Positions 1 through 9,184 of a DNA stretch of 64,000 nt are shown one piece after another. The stretch comes from Treponema socranskii subsp. buccale. Its GTDB lineage: Bacteria; Spirochaetota; Spirochaetia; Treponematales; Treponemataceae. The stretch's first letter is position 1, and every line of letters starts with the position of its first letter. The notes under the pieces are model-generated. The model was not told the DNA's origin. It was given only the letters and a program-made list of their open reading frames with translations, and did no database searches. The stretch lies in NCBI RefSeq assembly GCF_024181585.1, contig NZ_CP054258.1:744001-808000 (forward strand), given 5' to 3'. A program made the translations under genes and the position numbers.

Positions 1-456
1 GGAAATGTCGGCGGTAAAGAAGACGATATCGAAGTCGATGATATGTCGACTTTGTTTACGCAGCCGGAAGAAGCCGTTCGCTTTGTCCGCGATACGCATG
101 TCGACTGTCTTGCCGTTGCGGCAGGCACGGTACACGGGTTTTATAAAACCGAACCCAAAATCGATTTTGCGCGCATCGCAAAGATTCATACGCTGATTCC
201 CGACACCCCGCTTGTACTGCACGGCGGTACGGGTGTATCATACGAAGATTTACGAAAGGCGATCGCCTGCGGCATACGTAAAATCAATGTCGGAACCGAA
301 TTCCGCGTACACGGCATTTCCGATACCGTAAAAAACGAATACGCAAAATCGCCCGATGTCGATCCCCGAAACGTTTGCCGCTCGGTGATTGAAAGCTGTG
401 CCGTTATTGCGGAAGAGCTGATCGACGTCGTCGGAAGCGCAGGCAAGGCTGACTGA
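1..456 (+). CDS. class II ketose-bisphosphate aldolase, C-terminal part
   Basis: The reading frame is open from the window edge, so the N-terminus is missing and about 151 residues remain. The end of a class II (zinc-dependent) aldolase is visible: GTVHGFYK, then LVLHGGTG (the glycine-rich phosphate-binding loop), then INVGTEFR. In this family (FbaA, GatY, KbaY) the enzyme splits fructose- or tagatose-1,6-bisphosphate into glyceraldehyde-3-P and dihydroxyacetone-P in the cytoplasm. The next gene, 129 bp downstream on the same strand, is a PfkB-type kinase that could make the bisphosphate substrate, so a small fructose- or tagatose-phosphate unit is likely. The sequence does not tell GatY/KbaY from Fba. 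Confidence 0.85.
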   Translation, partial: GNVGGKEDDIEVDDMSTLFTQPEEAVRFVRDTHVDCLAVAAGTVHGFYKTEPKIDFARIAKIHTLIPDTPLVLHGGTGVSYEDLRKAIACGIRKINVGTEFRVHGISDTVKNEYAKSPDVDPRNVCRSVIESCAVIAEELIDVVGSAGKAD

Positions 457-585
457 AAAGAAATGCCGCAAGTGCCTGTAAAAGTTTCGCCGCCTTTCGC
501 TTCGGACAATAATTTCGAATTTAATAAAAATGAAATTCGATCCGTATAATAATTTTTTAATGATATTTTTTTTAGGAGCTGCAAA

Positions 586-1503
586 ATGAAATCCGGAAAA
601 GTGCTCGTGGTTTGTTTGAATCCGACATTTGAACTCACGGTCGTACTCGATTCTTTTTATGAAAACGAAGTGAACCGTACCGCAAATTATTTTACGCTTC
701 CTTCGGGTAAGGGAGTGAACGTCGCTCGCGTTTTGACGCAGCTCGGAACCGAAGCGCACGTACTGACACACCTCGGCGGAAGCCGTGCCGATGAATTTCT
801 CGATCTTTGTAAAGCGGAAAATATCATACTCGAATCTTTTCCGTCAACGAGTCCCGTGCGCACGTGTATCAATATCGTCAACGGCGAAAAAAAGACGAGT
901 ACGGAAATCGTGCAGGAACCGCCCGCCGTCGAAAAAGGCGCCGGAAAACGCGCGTTCGATTTATTCGATTCGCTTATCGGACAATTCGATGCGCTCGTTA
1001 TCACCGGCACGCGCGCCCAAGGCTATGAAGCCGATCTCTATTCCCGCATGACAGGGAGGGCAAAAGAGCTGGGAAAGCTTGTCGTACTCGACTTAAAGGG
1101 AGAAGATTTACGGCGCTCGCTCCTTTCGCGTCCCGATGTCATTAAGCCGAACCTTTCCGAGCTTGTGGCAACCGTGGAAAAGGGCCGCGTCGTTTTCGAA
1201 AATGAAAATTCCGATGCTCTCCGTGAAACCGTTCGTGCCGTTACAAAAAAAATATTCGACGATTACGGGACGAAAAGCGTCATAAGCCGAGGCAAATTCG
1301 ATACGTGGGTGTACGACGGAAATGATTTTTCGGCCGTTCCGAACAAAGACGCGCCCGTCGTCAATACGATAGGCTGCGGAGACGCGCTTACCGCCGGCAT
1401 GATGCACAGCCTGCTTGCGGGAAAATCGCTTTCCGATGCGGTGCGCTTCGGTATGGATTGTGCTCTCAAAAACGCGCAGTCGATCCGTCTCGGATTACGG
1501 TAA
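586..1503 (+). CDS. PfkB-family hexose-phosphate kinase (1-phosphofructokinase / tagatose-6-phosphate kinase type)
   Basis: This 305-residue protein has the normal length for the FruK/LacC branch of the ribokinase superfamily. The N-terminal substrate loop reads PSGKGVNVARVL, and near the C-terminus lies NTIGCGDALTAG, which holds the anion-hole glycines and the catalytic aspartate. The family phosphorylates fructose-1-P or tagatose-6-P with ATP to give the bisphosphate. The start is supported by AGGAG ten bases upstream. The preceding aldolase would cleave the product, so the two genes probably form one catabolic step pair. Which of the two sugars is used cannot be read from the sequence. Confidence 0.87.
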   Translation: MKSGKVLVVCLNPTFELTVVLDSFYENEVNRTANYFTLPSGKGVNVARVLTQLGTEAHVLTHLGGSRADEFLDLCKAENIILESFPSTSPVRTCINIVNGEKKTSTEIVQEPPAVEKGAGKRAFDLFDSLIGQFDALVITGTRAQGYEADLYSRMTGRAKELGKLVVLDLKGEDLRRSLLSRPDVIKPNLSELVATVEKGRVVFENENSDALRETVRAVTKKIFDDYGTKSVISRGKFDTWVYDGNDFSAVPNKDAPVVNTIGCGDALTAGMMHSLLAGKSLSDAVRFGMDCALKNAQSIRLGLR

Positions 1504-1519
1504 CGGCAAATAAAAAATA

Positions 1520-1573
1520 GAGGCTCCGAACGACAACGCCACCCGGAGCCTCTACCGTCCAACATAGTTGGAC
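1520..1573. terminator. two tandem hairpins after the kinase gene
   Basis: A 9-bp stem (GAGGCTCCG at 1520-1528 with CGGAGCCTC at 1544-1552) is followed by a second hairpin with 7-bp arms and a 3-nt loop (GTCCAAC at 1557-1563 with GTTGGAC at 1567-1573). The A-rich run lies on the left of the first stem, so a U-tract would follow it only in a minus-strand transcript. On the plus strand there is no U-tract. It may terminate antisense transcription or mark the 3' end of the kinase transcript. Confidence 0.5.
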
Positions 1574-1635
1574 ATCGGAGAGAGTTTATCAGCTTATTTA
1601 CAAGCTTGCTTAAAATATACTATAGTGATGGCGTA

Positions 1636-2028
1636 ATGTCAAGTATTTTTTTACATTTTTTTCGGAAAATTAAATTGATCGATATCGCCGTTTTTGCGGT
1701 TTTTGCGGTCGTTACGGTATATGCATTTTCATACGCGTACAGCGGCGGTATGGCTCGAAAAGAACTTCTCGTGCATACTCCGCGCGGTACTTTTGCGTAC
1801 GATATGTCGAAAGACAGAATTATCGATATTGAAGGCGCGATCGGTACGTCGCGCATCGAAATTTCAGGCGGTACCGCCCGTTTTCTCGATTCTCCGTGTC
1901 CGAATAAAACCTGCGTGCAGTCCATGCCGATAAGCGAAACCGGCGAATGGTCGGCCTGTCTTCCGAATCAAGTGTTTTTGCGGATAGAAGGCGGCAGAGC
2001 GTCGTCCGTCGATGCGACGGTACGCTAG
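1636..2028 (+). CDS. NusG domain II-containing membrane-anchored protein
   Basis: The protein has one N-terminal membrane segment (roughly residues 10-30) followed by a short extracytoplasmic domain. That domain carries the cysteine pattern SPCPNKTC and WSACLPN, as in stand-alone NusG domain II proteins of Firmicutes and spirochaetes. I take the ATG at 1636 as start because the ten residues upstream in the frame look like random leader and the membrane segment begins soon after 1636. The biochemical role of this family is not established. The gene stands alone between a sugar kinase and a PASTA protein. Confidence 0.72.
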   Translation: MSSIFLHFFRKIKLIDIAVFAVFAVVTVYAFSYAYSGGMARKELLVHTPRGTFAYDMSKDRIIDIEGAIGTSRIEISGGTARFLDSPCPNKTCVQSMPISETGEWSACLPNQVFLRIEGGRASSVDATVR

Positions 2029-2147
2029 ACGGAAAAATGCGTTTATCGCTTTTTAATAATTTCATGCTGCGAAGCGTTCCGTTTTCGTCGTTTTATAAAC
2101 ATTGATTATGTGTGCGGAAAATGATAGGATAAAAAACTGTCGAGGAT

Positions 2148-3209
2148 ATGATTGATATGAAGCTTAAAGGTATATTATTAAAATTAAAAGAAAAATTTTT
2201 CCGGATCGATTTTCACGCTGCGTTTGAAAAGCTTCAATCGAACGGCAAACTGCTTTTGATGACCGTCATCGCAACATTTGTCGTGATGTCGCTTGCATGC
2301 CTCGCCGTCTTTGCCGTAAACGTAAAAGGCCCCGAACAAGTGCTCGTTCCCGATGTTACGGGAAAAAAACTGACTGCAGCGCTTATCGAAATGCAGGCGA
2401 AAAAATTGTATCCCGAAATCCAGCTGCGCTATTCGGAAACGCCGGGCGACGAAGGGACGATTCTCGAACAGAATCCTTCGGGCGGGGCAATCAGAAAGGG
2501 TTTCAGCCACATTTCGCTTGTCGTGAGCCGCGGTGTCGTCATCGATCACGTGGAAAATTATATCGGAGAAAATATCGATGCGGTACGCATGAAACTGCAG
2601 ACGCTCTTTGCGGGATCGGCAAAGCCGCTCATCGTCATCGCTTCTCCGCAGTACAAGGCCGACACTGCCGAAGCCGGTACGATCCTTGAACAGGATCCGC
2701 CCGAAGGTACGAGCATAACCGACCCCGTAACGGTGCACTTCGTCGTCAGCCGCGGACCGAATTTCGAAAACACGAGAGTTCCCGATTTGATCGGCAATTC
2801 CGTAAGCGATGTGCTCCAACAGATGGCGCGTACCCGTCTCGTCTTCGATTTTACGTCGCATGAAGCGGAGCCGGGCGAAAACGCGGGAACGGTCGTGCAC
2901 GAACAGACTTTTGCGGAAGAACTCGTTCCGAACTATACGCACGTCGCCGTCGAATTCGCATTTCCGCGGCAGGCTTCGGGCGGCAACGTGTACGGTATAT
3001 TCGAAGGCGTACTGCCGGATTATCCGTTCTCCGTACAGGTAAAGCTCACGGCGGAACCGGAAGACGGAGACGCCTATACGATTGTGACTTTTTTTCATCC
3101 GGGAGGTGCCGTTACGATCCCGTACGCCGTTCCGAAAGGTACGGATCTTGTGCTTTCGGTCGTATCGTCTACCGGAGAAAAAGATCACAAGCGAATCACC
3201 GTCAGATAA
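2148..3209 (+). CDS. PASTA-domain membrane protein
   Basis: The protein has a short cytoplasmic N-terminus, one membrane segment near residues 36-58, and three consecutive PASTA repeats at about residues 66-130, 131-203 and 211-272. The repeats share the pattern VPDVTGKK...GTILEQNPSGG...VVSRG. A C-terminal tail of about 80 residues has no recognisable domain. PASTA repeats bind peptidoglycan fragments or beta-lactams in other proteins, usually as the outer part of Ser/Thr kinases or penicillin-binding proteins. Here neither catalytic domain is present, so it is probably a cell-wall-sensing or scaffolding protein. A GAGG lies only two bases before the ATG at 2148 and eleven before the ATG at 2157, so the second may be the true start. 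Confidence 0.82.
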   Translation: MIDMKLKGILLKLKEKFFRIDFHAAFEKLQSNGKLLLMTVIATFVVMSLACLAVFAVNVKGPEQVLVPDVTGKKLTAALIEMQAKKLYPEIQLRYSETPGDEGTILEQNPSGGAIRKGFSHISLVVSRGVVIDHVENYIGENIDAVRMKLQTLFAGSAKPLIVIASPQYKADTAEAGTILEQDPPEGTSITDPVTVHFVVSRGPNFENTRVPDLIGNSVSDVLQQMARTRLVFDFTSHEAEPGENAGTVVHEQTFAEELVPNYTHVAVEFAFPRQASGGNVYGIFEGVLPDYPFSVQVKLTAEPEDGDAYTIVTFFHPGGAVTIPYAVPKGTDLVLSVVSSTGEKDHKRITVR

Positions 3210-3232
3210 GTTAATGATTAATTCGTGAGGAT

Positions 3233-4756
3233 ATGGCAATGGGTAAGCCGCTGGTCTGTTTGACACTCACGTCTTTGACGCTCGAAGAGAATGCGGCGCT
3301 CGTGCGGAAGTATAACCGCTATATCGATGTCGCAGAGCTCCGCGTCGATTTTCTCGCTCCGGATGAACAGCTTTCGGTGCGCCGCTTCCCGGCAATGGTC
3401 AACGTCCCGTGCATATTGACGATCCGGCGCACTGCCGACGGCGGACGATTTGCGAGCAACGAAATGTCGCGGACGATGCTTTTCGGCCGCGCGCTCGCGT
3501 TTGCCGATCAAGATCCGCAAAAGAATTTCGCATACGTCGATTTCGAGCAAGATTTCCGCGTTCCGAGTTTGCAGGACGCATGCCTCGCGTTCGGTGTTCG
3601 CATCATCAGAAGCTGCCACGACATGGAAAAGCCGATAAAGAATCTCAAAGCGAAGTGCGAAGCGATGCGAACGACGGGCTACGAAATTCCGAAGATAGCT
3701 TTTATGCCGAAAACGCTTTCCGACGTTGCCGATATGTTCCGCGAAGCTTCTTCGATGGCGGATCATGAGCATATACTCTGCGCGATGGGGCCGATGGGAC
3801 AGGTGACGCGTATTTTGGCATATAAGCTTCATTCGTATTTGACTTACGTGTCGCCTGAAGAAACCGAAAGCAATATCCCTGCTATCGGTCACATCGATCC
3901 CGTAACGCTGAACGACGTATACCGTTTCCGCGCTTTAAGCGATCGGACGGCGCTCTATGCGGTGACCGGCTGGCCGCTTGCAAAAACGTCGAGTCCCGCG
4001 CTTCACAACGAAGGATATAAAATCAATAATATCGATGCGCTCCTTTTTCCGCTGCGCTCTCCGTCCGTTTCAGATGTGCTCGACTGCGCGGCGTCCCTCG
4101 GCGTGAGGGGACTTGCGGTAACCGTTCCGCATAAAGAAGCCGTCATCCCCGAATTGATAAAGCTCGATTCGGAAGCGCAGGCGATCGGAGCATGCAATAC
4201 CGTCGTGCGCACCGACGAGGGATGGACGGGCTGCAATACCGATGCGTACGGATTTCAAACGGCGCTTTTGCGTTTTCTCGGCGTAAAAAAACTGCGTCAT
4301 CGCCGCGTCGCCGTCATCGGTGCCGGAGGAGCTGCAAAAGCAGTCGCATACGTCGTACAGTCCCTCGGCGCTAAAGCGTGCATCTTTAACAGAACGCTTT
4401 CTCATGCAAAAGCGCTCGCCGAACGGTACGGCTTCGACTATGCGCCGCTCGGCCCCGAAGCCGCAAAAAAAATCGAAAAGTACGCAGACATCATCGTTCA
4501 GACGACGTCGAAGGGTATGAACTCGGACGGGCAAGCGTCGAAAGACGGCGACCCGCTGTATTTTTATCAATTTACCGGAACGGAAACGGTATTCGATTTG
4601 GTATATGTACCCGCCGTCACTCCGATCATGGCGCGCGCAGCGGAAGCGGGCTGCAAAACATGCAACGGTGCGGAAATGCTCAAGTATCAGGGTTACAGGC
4701 AGTTTAAAATTTTTACGGGAATCGATTACGGCGCCGAGTGCGAGAGGCTTTGTTAG
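3233..4756 (+). CDS. aroDE: bifunctional 3-dehydroquinate dehydratase / shikimate dehydrogenase
   Basis: This 507-residue protein fuses two shikimate-pathway enzymes. Residues about 1-225 are a type I dehydroquinase: the AELRVDF strand, the active-site region RSCHDMEKP, and KIAFMPK with the Schiff-base lysine. Residues about 235-507 are shikimate dehydrogenase: SSPALHNEGY substrate site, VTVPHKEAV with the catalytic lysine, NTDAYGF, and an NADP Rossmann loop GAGGAAKA. Together they convert 3-dehydroquinate to shikimate in the cytoplasm. The same fusion is known from chlamydiae and plants. It overlaps nothing; a pseudouridine synthase gene starts three bases after its stop. A second in-frame ATG at 3239 fits the GAGG spacing better. 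Confidence 0.92.
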   Translation: MAMGKPLVCLTLTSLTLEENAALVRKYNRYIDVAELRVDFLAPDEQLSVRRFPAMVNVPCILTIRRTADGGRFASNEMSRTMLFGRALAFADQDPQKNFAYVDFEQDFRVPSLQDACLAFGVRIIRSCHDMEKPIKNLKAKCEAMRTTGYEIPKIAFMPKTLSDVADMFREASSMADHEHILCAMGPMGQVTRILAYKLHSYLTYVSPEETESNIPAIGHIDPVTLNDVYRFRALSDRTALYAVTGWPLAKTSSPALHNEGYKINNIDALLFPLRSPSVSDVLDCAASLGVRGLAVTVPHKEAVIPELIKLDSEAQAIGACNTVVRTDEGWTGCNTDAYGFQTALLRFLGVKKLRHRRVAVIGAGGAAKAVAYVVQSLGAKACIFNRTLSHAKALAERYGFDYAPLGPEAAKKIEKYADIIVQTTSKGMNSDGQASKDGDPLYFYQFTGTETVFDLVYVPAVTPIMARAAEAGCKTCNGAEMLKYQGYRQFKIFTGIDYGAECERLC

Positions 4757-4759
4757 CCG

Positions 4760-6097
4760 ATGTTTCCGCCGCTGCCGACAAAACGCGCGCATCTCTATCT
4801 GAAAAAGATTTTCGAGCGGCTTCAAAACGGTTCCCTCGTTTTAAAACAGGTGTCGCTTCCGAGCGAAGAGCGGGACGGGCACGGCGTTATGATCGGGTGT
4901 CTCGTATGCGCCGATGCCGAAGGCAATAAAATAATTCTCAACGCGGTTTCGGGCAACAGCCTCGTCGCCGAAGGCGAGTCGGAAGGGATATGGGTACCGC
5001 CGATCGTAAGCGCAGAACTTATCACGGACGCGCTTTTACCGAACGACAAGCGTATTCACGAATTGACCGCGGCATTGAAAAGCGCTCCCGAAAACGAGCG
5101 CCGCCGCATCGCCGCCGAGAGGGAAATCCTGACGACGGAGTCGCTTCGAAAAGTACATGAACTTTATCGATTTCACTGTATAGACGGAAGCGTTCGGCAT
5201 CTTAGCGATATCTGCAAAACGAAATTGCCGCCGACAGGTACCGGCGACTGCTGTGCGCCGAAACTGCTCGAGTATGCGTTTTCGCACTCGCTTTTTCCCG
5301 TGAGCATGGATGAAATGTATTGGGGAAAGGCGACGCAAAGCAAAGAGAGCGGCACATCCTATCCGCCGTGCGACGAACGCTGCGCGCTCGTTTTGCCTTC
5401 GATGCTCGGTCTTGAAATCGTCTACCGCGACGATGCGATCCTCGTTGTCAATAAGCCGAGCGGCCTCCTTTCCGTTCCGGGGCGGGGACCCGAAAAACAG
5501 GACTGCATCGTAAACCGCATGAAGCGCCTCTTTCCGAAAACGATTCCGTATCCGTCGGTGCACCGGCTCGACATGGAAACGTCGGGGCTCATGGTGCTCG
5601 CCTTTACGCAGGACGCGCAGCGTTCGCTTTCGATGCAGTTCGAAAAAGGCGATGTGCATAAGCGCTATATCGCACTGCTTGACGGATCTCTCGAAAACGC
5701 GCCCGGCCGATGTGCACCTCTTCCAAGCGTCGTCGAAGGGCGCATGGAATTGAAGTTTTCTCTCGACTGGCCGAACCGCCCGAAGCGCGTCTACGACGAA
5801 GCAAACGGCAAGCTCGGCATCACCGAATGGAAAAAACTCGGCTACAACCGGTACCGCGGAACCGACGGAAAAAACAGAAAGGTGACGCGCATTTTATTTA
5901 TTCCGCACACGGGGCGTACACACCAGCTCCGCGTCGCGTCAAGCGATATGCAGGGTTTCGGTCTTCCGATCGTCGGCGATTCTTTGTACGGAACGTGCGG
6001 GGCGGGGGAGCGTCTCATGCTTCACGCTTCGTATCTGTCGTTTATCCATCCTGTAAGGGGCGAGCGCGTCGCCTTTGAATGCGAACCCGATTTTTAA
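4760..6097 (+). CDS. RluA-family pseudouridine synthase with N-terminal extension
   Basis: Residues about 215-440 are an RluA-type catalytic domain: VVNKPSGLLSVPG, the signature HRLDMETSGLMVLA with the catalytic aspartate, and HTGRTHQLRVA. Enzymes of this family isomerise uridine to pseudouridine in rRNA or tRNA. The first 210 residues form an extra region with charged helices and no S4 domain that I can see, making the protein about 150 residues longer than RluC or RluD. Which uridine is modified cannot be inferred. The gene follows aroDE by three bases, so it is probably co-transcribed. Confidence 0.85.
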   Translation: MFPPLPTKRAHLYLKKIFERLQNGSLVLKQVSLPSEERDGHGVMIGCLVCADAEGNKIILNAVSGNSLVAEGESEGIWVPPIVSAELITDALLPNDKRIHELTAALKSAPENERRRIAAEREILTTESLRKVHELYRFHCIDGSVRHLSDICKTKLPPTGTGDCCAPKLLEYAFSHSLFPVSMDEMYWGKATQSKESGTSYPPCDERCALVLPSMLGLEIVYRDDAILVVNKPSGLLSVPGRGPEKQDCIVNRMKRLFPKTIPYPSVHRLDMETSGLMVLAFTQDAQRSLSMQFEKGDVHKRYIALLDGSLENAPGRCAPLPSVVEGRMELKFSLDWPNRPKRVYDEANGKLGITEWKKLGYNRYRGTDGKNRKVTRILFIPHTGRTHQLRVASSDMQGFGLPIVGDSLYGTCGAGERLMLHASYLSFIHPVRGERVAFECEPDF

Positions 6098-6222
6098 GGG
6101 GATGATGCGGGAGCGGGCGGACGCGACAAGCGCCTATGATTGCAGGCCTTCGCCGGCCGCAATGTTTGTCATGAGTGTACCGTTGCGGTTTGCGCTTCGA
6201 ATTTTAAGATAGGATTATTAAT

Positions 6223-6825
6223 ATGGAAATAATGCATATCGATGCATCAAAAGATTGGGGACAATTGACGGCTAAAGAGATTTTATACGCGAGACATTTT
6301 ATAATACGAGTATTTGCGATTTATCTAAAGACAAAAGGTTTTCGCGTTAGGGAAACGAGAGTTTCGGAGAATGATTTTTTTCTTATTAATTATGAATGTT
6401 GGGGAGGGGCGATGAGCGTGCAAGGACACGAATTGAAACCACATGCAACAGATATCTTCTTTATGCGCTATCACGATTTTCCGAATATCGACGATGATTA
6501 TTTATTGGTGACCGATGCACCTACACCTGCATGGACATTAGGTTTTTCTGAAAGGATAATTTATTCATTTGATAGATATCTATATGATATATTGGTGGAG
6601 CGAGGAGAAGCGTATCAAAAATTACAGGAAGACAGCAGAGCCGCTGGTGTCCGATTCAGTGCACGTCCTCACGTTGTTGTAACGGGAAAGATGATAGCAC
6701 AGACAGAAGAGCATAATAGGAAAAAAGGATTTTTACCGTGCTATTTATCGTTTGATCGTATGTCGGCGAAAGAGATAAAGGCTGATTTGAAACGGCTTTT
6801 GGAAAGCGGCCGAGGTGTTTTATGA
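6223..6825 (+). CDS. hypothetical protein
   Basis: I do not recognise this 200-residue protein. It has no signal peptide or membrane segment and is moderately charged, with a C-terminus rich in lysine and arginine. It overlaps the next gene by four bases (ATGA), so the two are translationally coupled. The region just before the start (about 6172-6225) is duplicated 1.5 kb downstream, before a short frame at 7718. Codon use is more AT-rich than in the aroDE-rlu genes to the left, which suggests later acquisition. Confidence 0.6.
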   Translation: MEIMHIDASKDWGQLTAKEILYARHFIIRVFAIYLKTKGFRVRETRVSENDFFLINYECWGGAMSVQGHELKPHATDIFFMRYHDFPNIDDDYLLVTDAPTPAWTLGFSERIIYSFDRYLYDILVERGEAYQKLQEDSRAAGVRFSARPHVVVTGKMIAQTEEHNRKKGFLPCYLSFDRMSAKEIKADLKRLLESGRGVL

Positions 6826-7580
6826 GGCGAAGAAAAAAAGACAACGTGCTGCTCGTTCAGGGGATAAGAGCAGGGGTTCTGCAAGTATTTATGCTCTTAT
6901 ATTTGATGCTGTCAAGTACTCTGATCTTTGCGGATACAAGTTTACGCTCGTTATTTGATTTTAAAGAATATCCGTATAAAGAAATTCAAATCAAAGACCG
7001 CGGTACGCTTGAACCTCAGTATATAAAAGATTCCGATTATTCTACATGCTGGATTTTTTCAATTGAAAATATAAAAGGCATCGAGACTTTTCTGTATTAT
7101 CCGATGGGTAATAATAAAGAGTGTAGAAAAGGTAAGTTTAAAATCAATGGTCAGGAATTCGTTTATAATGAATCGGATTTCGATTTACATAGCTTAAAAT
7201 TGTGTTCCGCAAATTTTGAAGATAAGACTTTTTTGATGCTTCTAGGGAATATAGGTAAATATAATGACTGTATATGTTTTATTTTTGATATAACGGATCC
7301 CGAACATATTGTTTTTTATCCGCCGGAAAAAAGATTTATCGAAGCCGATTTCAATAAAAACTTTTTCGGTTTGTATCAAAACAAGCTTTGTTTTTTCTTT
7401 TCAACAAGACGTTTTGAATGGAACGGCCGATATAAATTAAGTCCTTACTTTATTGACGGAGATTTATTAAAAGAGTTGTACAATGAAAACGGAAAACCGT
7501 ACTTTATTAACTATTCATATACTACAAAATATGAACAAGCCTTTGTGATTGAAGAAAAAAATATTCCTGACGGTAAGTAA
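6822..7580 (+). CDS. exported hypothetical protein
   Basis: This 252-residue protein begins with a basic segment, then a hydrophobic stretch (about residues 18-36) ending TLIFAD, a plausible signal-peptidase I site. It is probably periplasmic or surface exposed. The remainder is rich in aromatic residues, asparagine and lysine with no known motif. The start has a GAGG seven bases upstream, inside the end of the preceding gene. AT-rich codon use matches its neighbours. Function unknown. Confidence 0.6.
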   Translation: MRRRKKDNVLLVQGIRAGVLQVFMLLYLMLSSTLIFADTSLRSLFDFKEYPYKEIQIKDRGTLEPQYIKDSDYSTCWIFSIENIKGIETFLYYPMGNNKECRKGKFKINGQEFVYNESDFDLHSLKLCSANFEDKTFLMLLGNIGKYNDCICFIFDITDPEHIVFYPPEKRFIEADFNKNFFGLYQNKLCFFFSTRRFEWNGRYKLSPYFIDGDLLKELYNENGKPYFINYSYTTKYEQAFVIEEKNIPDGK

Positions 7581-7788
7581 TTATTATACCGTGAGATTCG
7601 GTAGTTTTTGCAAAAACTGCGTGTCCTTGCAACGTTTGCAAAAATACGATAACGATCTTTGCAGTAAGTGTGACTCTTGGGTTTTGCACTCCAAATTTTA
7701 AAACGGGATTATTAATATGTACGAAAAGTTATACATAAGATATCGCTTAATACGACTGTCGGCGAGGTTCCGGTGAAAAATAATAAAA

Positions 7789-8178
7789 ATGAATAAGATT
7801 ATACGTTTTTTATGTTTATCGCTTGTTTGTTTTGCATTTATCGGTTGTGATAAAAAATACCCGATGTACACAGAATTGAAAATATATGACAGCCGTCTTT
7901 CGGATGAAGAAGTGCGAACGGTTTGGCGTATTGTCTCATCTGCGAAAACGAAAAGAATTTGCGTTTCCGATCGTCCGGATATTGTTTTTTGTTATAAAAC
8001 CGATAAGGGCGAAGATAATTTTCTTTCGGTGTATTTAAAAGACGCATATATATATGACGGATACTTTATCGATGCTTTGACGGATGAAATGAAAGATCGG
8101 AAATCGACTGTCCTCTGTTTGCGTAAATCGGCACTTTTTGAATTGCAAAATATAATTGCAAAGTATTCAAAATCGTAA
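7789..8178 (+). CDS. small putative lipoprotein
   Basis: This 129-residue protein starts with a lysine, a hydrophobic stretch and a lipobox-like FIGC (cysteine at residue 20), so it should be lipidated and anchored in a membrane. The mature part (about 110 residues) shows no motif I recognise. No clear ribosome-binding site precedes the ATG. It lies in the AT-rich hypothetical block 6.2-8.2 kb. Confidence 0.6.
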   Translation: MNKIIRFLCLSLVCFAFIGCDKKYPMYTELKIYDSRLSDEEVRTVWRIVSSAKTKRICVSDRPDIVFCYKTDKGEDNFLSVYLKDAYIYDGYFIDALTDEMKDRKSTVLCLRKSALFELQNIIAKYSKS

Positions 8179-8448
8179 TAACATACAACTGCTCTTTTTC
8201 GTAGAGCCGGCGAATACGAAGATAGTGATTTTCCGCTTTACCGGCGCAGACTTCGTAGGTGCCGCCGTACGACAGGGGTTTTAAACGGGCGGAACGAAGT
8301 TTTCAGCATATTCGAACAACGATCTTCGAACGGCGATTTACAAAAATCGGTATTCGGGCTACAATAAAGCGTTAAAAGAATCGGTCGGATTTTAAAGGTG
8401 ATCGCACAACGCCGCCTTTGCCGGATAAGCGCTTGCGGGAGATGTCGT

Positions 8449-8874
8449 ATGAAACACGTTGAAAGATGTATTGTCGTTTTCGCAATTTTTGCCGCGCTCG
8501 GTGTTTTCGCTTCGTGTAAATCGACGAAGAAGGGAAGCGGACTTGCGGAATACCGCTATGTCATGAGCGCGGACGATAAATCGGGTTATACGTTTTATCG
8601 CTTTTACGCAAACAAAACGTTTTCACGCGGCGCCTACGGAAGGGACGGATCAAGGTCGGGCGAAATCGAAACCGAAAGAGGAACTTATTCCGGCGATGCA
8701 CAATCCGACGGAGAACTCACGCTGACCGTTACGTCGACATTCAATGCGCTTAAAGGCGTGTGGCTTTCCGTTTCTTCAACGGATGCCGAACGAGGAAAAA
8801 TTTCCGGCGATACGTTTGATTTCAACGGTATCGGCTATGTAAAATACGGCGGTAAAAGCGAAGCCGCCCGTTGA
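8449..8874 (+). CDS. putative lipoprotein
   Basis: I start at the ATG at 8449, which has GGGAGA six bases upstream and puts a signal sequence directly at the N-terminus. An upstream GTG at 8398 adds only a cysteine/arginine-rich stretch. The hydrophobic segment ends in FASC, a typical spirochaete-style lipobox. The mature part of about 120 residues repeatedly alternates short polar strands (YRYVMS, GYTFYRF, GELTLTVTS), which suggests a small beta-sheet or lipocalin-like fold, but no family could be assigned. The 270 bp before it hold no gene that I can see. Confidence 0.65.
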   Translation: MKHVERCIVVFAIFAALGVFASCKSTKKGSGLAEYRYVMSADDKSGYTFYRFYANKTFSRGAYGRDGSRSGEIETERGTYSGDAQSDGELTLTVTSTFNALKGVWLSVSSTDAERGKISGDTFDFNGIGYVKYGGKSEAAR

Positions 8875-9072
8875 TCGAATTTTTAACGATCGAATCGATA
8901 TTGAATCGAATCGAAAAAAGCTTTTGTTTTTTCGACGAAATTTTCGTTTACGGTACGTCGCGTGATTTTCATCATTACGAGCGACGAACGAATTCCGTGC
9001 CGCTGAAATCGTATTGCCGGCAAATCGTATTTCGCTTCGCCGTTACTGTTCCCCGCCGTCTGTCCCGCCGTC

Positions 9073-9101
9073 TTGCAAGAATTACGTATTTAATGTAGTA
9101 T
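9073..9101 (+). promoter_or_regulatory. promoter of tRNA-Arg
   Basis: TTGCAA at 9073-9078, a 17-base spacer and TAGTAT at 9096-9101 place the transcription start just before the tRNA 5' end at 9111. Confidence 0.6.
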
Positions 9102-9110
9102 GGTTTTTAC

Positions 9111-9184
9111 GGCGCTTTAGCTCATCTGGATAGAGCAACTGCCTTCTAAGCAGTAGGTAGGCGGTTCGAGTCCGCCATGCGTCA
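9111..9184 (+). tRNA. tRNA-Arg (anticodon TCT)
   Basis: A full cloverleaf can be drawn. The D arm begins GCTC, and the anticodon stem ACTGC/GCAGT encloses the loop CTTCTAA, giving anticodon TCT. The T arm is GGCGG TTCGAGT CCGCC. The acceptor stem pairs GGCGCTT with ATGCGTC, with one G-U pair and one U-U mismatch. CCA is not encoded. Confidence 0.9.

Larger units (their letters stand above)
6172..7720 (+). repeat. duplicated gene-leader sequence (direct repeat, about 55 bp, two copies at the ends of this span)
   Basis: The sequence before the start at 6223 (about 6172-6225) and the sequence about 7663-7720 align over some 55 bp, ending in the shared GGATTATTAATATG. The second copy now leads only into an 18-codon frame (ATG at 7718), so it looks like the leader of a duplicated and decayed paralogue. 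Just before the second copy there is a perfect 16-bp palindrome, AGTTTTTGCAAAAACT, at 7603-7618. Only the two ends of the stated span are repeat; the middle is the two genes described separately. Confidence 0.5.

Noticed and set aside
8871-9098. A 75-codon plus-strand frame after the lipoprotein
   Set aside because: TTG start without ribosome-binding site, low-complexity composition, and it runs into the tRNA promoter.
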